Part shown: positions 63,211-64,000 of the stretch, piece by piece | Layout of the letters: each line of letters begins with the position of its first letter | Numbering within the stretch: the first letter of the stretch is position 1 | From: Virgibacillus chiguensis | Lineage (GTDB): Bacteria; Bacillota; Bacilli; Bacillales; Amphibacillaceae | Length of the DNA: 64,000 nucleotides | Reading direction: 5' to 3' | Assembly (NCBI RefSeq): GCF_900129865.1 | Contig: NZ_FQXD01000001.1 | Span: 62,001 to 126,000, forward strand | Program-made: the position numbers and the translations under genes | The notes under the pieces: model-generated | What the model saw: the letters and a program-made list of their open reading frames with translations, nothing else | The model's database searches: none | What the model was told of the DNA's origin: nothing

Positions 63211-64000
63211 TTAAGTACGACGCTTGCCAATATATTTTCCAATTTGAAGTAAAGTTTGTTTTGCACGACTATCAGAAAAGCCTTCTAATTGTTGCAGTGC
63301 TTTTTCTAAATACCGATTACTAATTTGATAAGATTCGTCAATAGCGTTTGTGTTTTTTATATCTTCAATAATTTCTTTTATATGCTTCTCACGAATTTCA
63401 GAAGGAGCCTGTAATCCTTGAATGACTTTCTCTTTTAAAGCGGGTTTTCTCATCGCTAAAAATACAGGCAATGTTAAGTTTCCTTGTAATAAATCATTTC
63501 CTGCAGGCTTTCCTAGCTCTTTTTCAGAACCCGTAAAATCCAAAATATCATCGATGATTTGATAGGACATACCGATATTGTATCCATAAAGATATAATCT
63601 ATGGGCTTCTATTTCTGGTAACCCTGAAGCAATGGCGCCTAGCTTACAACTCGTAGCTATTAGTAAAGCTGTTTTACGCTTAATTCGTCGCAAATAATTG
63701 CGAAACCCCTGACTCGAATCAAATTTATCTTTAATTTGTTCAATTTCACCTTTACACACTTCAACGATCGTTTTAGAAAGTAGATGATGTATTTTCGCAT
63801 CTTGCAAGAGTGTAATTTCTTCTAACGCTCGTGCTAAAATATAGTCGCCTGCATACATGGCAACACGATTACCATACGTTTGTCTAATTGTTGGCATGCC
63901 TCTTCTAATATCAGCATCATCAATTACATCATCGTGAACCAATGTAGCAGTATGAATAAGTTCTAATGACACAGCGACAATTTTTAGCCGTTCTAAGTCA
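63211..64000 (-). CDS. hepT: Heptaprenyl diphosphate synthase component II (5'-partial)
   Basis: The visible 260 or so C-terminal residues are a long-chain prenyl diphosphate synthase. The first aspartate-rich motif is HDDVIDDADIRRGMPT, the second is IIDDILDFTGSEKELGKPAG, and DLLQGNLTLPVFLAM follows. The full protein is about 320 residues. The frame stays open through the window edge (RLKIVAVSLELIH), so the GTG at 63972 is internal and not the start. With HepS it makes the C35 side chain of menaquinone-7, which feeds the qcr complex encoded here. Confidence 0.93.
   Translation of the reverse strand, partial: DLERLKIVAVSLELIHTATLVHDDVIDDADIRRGMPTIRQTYGNRVAMYAGDYILARALEEITLLQDAKIHHLLSKTIVEVCKGEIEQIKDKFDSSQGFRNYLRRIKRKTALLIATSCKLGAIASGLPEIEAHRLYLYGYNIGMSYQIIDDILDFTGSEKELGKPAGNDLLQGNLTLPVFLAMRKPALKEKVIQGLQAPSEIREKHIKEIIEDIKNTNAIDESYQISNRYLEKALQQLEGFSDSRAKQTLLQIGKYIGKRRT

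Overview
The window is low-GC Firmicutes chromosome. Gene content and order (hepT-ndk-cheR-aroC-aroB-aroH-hisC-tyrA-aroA-ypiA-ypiB-ypiF-qcrABC-ypjA-ypjB, then mazG-dapB-mgsA-bshA-cca-birA-dinG-ypmA-ypmB-aspB-asnS-dnaD-nth, then ponA/recU-yppC-sspM-yppE, rnpB, gpsB, ypsC, ypwA) follow the Bacillus subtilis chromosome closely. A spore-protein gene (sspM), a bacillithiol gene (bshA) and a type B RNase P RNA point to an endospore-forming member of the Bacillaceae. The YqfQ, DUF6501 and 318-residue ThyA genes suggest something near Oceanobacillus or Virgibacillus, but the species is inference.

Region 1-11.1 kb is accessory and eroding. It holds remnants of a gamma-glutamylcyclotransferase-like gene, an ABC-2 permease, a DJ-1/PfpI gene, a frameshifted DUF1048 gene and a disrupted PadR regulator, plus two copies of a repeat of higher GC than its surroundings. 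Among this debris sits one intact-looking system: an NprR/PlcR-like RRNPP regulator (2412-3689) followed after 15 bases by a 45-codon gene for a secreted-type peptide (3705-3842) and a clean terminator. This resembles a peptide quorum-sensing cassette and is the most interesting item in the window. Intact housekeeping genes here are a YhfW-type FAD/Rieske oxidoreductase, acylphosphatase, ferredoxin, an MsrA-MsrB fusion and YqfQ.

Region 11-27 kb carries yozE, a twin tatA plus tatC locus, dfrA-thyA, an NlpC/P60 cell-wall hydrolase, the GNAT/HD/fhs cluster, a cold-shock gene with a structured leader, a SulP anion transporter, a preQ1-I riboswitch driving a queuosine-precursor transporter, the bpsA-bpsB polyketide pair, ypwA, ypsC and rnpB.

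Region 27-47 kb is the conserved block for cell division and wall growth (gpsB, ponA, recU), DNA replication and repair (dnaD, nth, dinG), aspartate/asparagine metabolism, biotin control, tRNA CCA addition, bacillithiol and lysine/DAP synthesis. Compared with the B. subtilis order as I recall it, ypoC, panBCD and bshB1 are absent from their usual places.

Region 47-64 kb contains a truncated YitT gene, an internally deleted ISL3-family element with a perfect 8-bp target duplication, a shortened ypjB, the menaquinol:cytochrome c reductase operon (its Rieske subunit has a twin-arginine signal, linking it to the tat genes upstream), and the aromatic amino-acid supraoperon without trp genes, ending in cheR, ndk and a hepT gene cut by the window edge.
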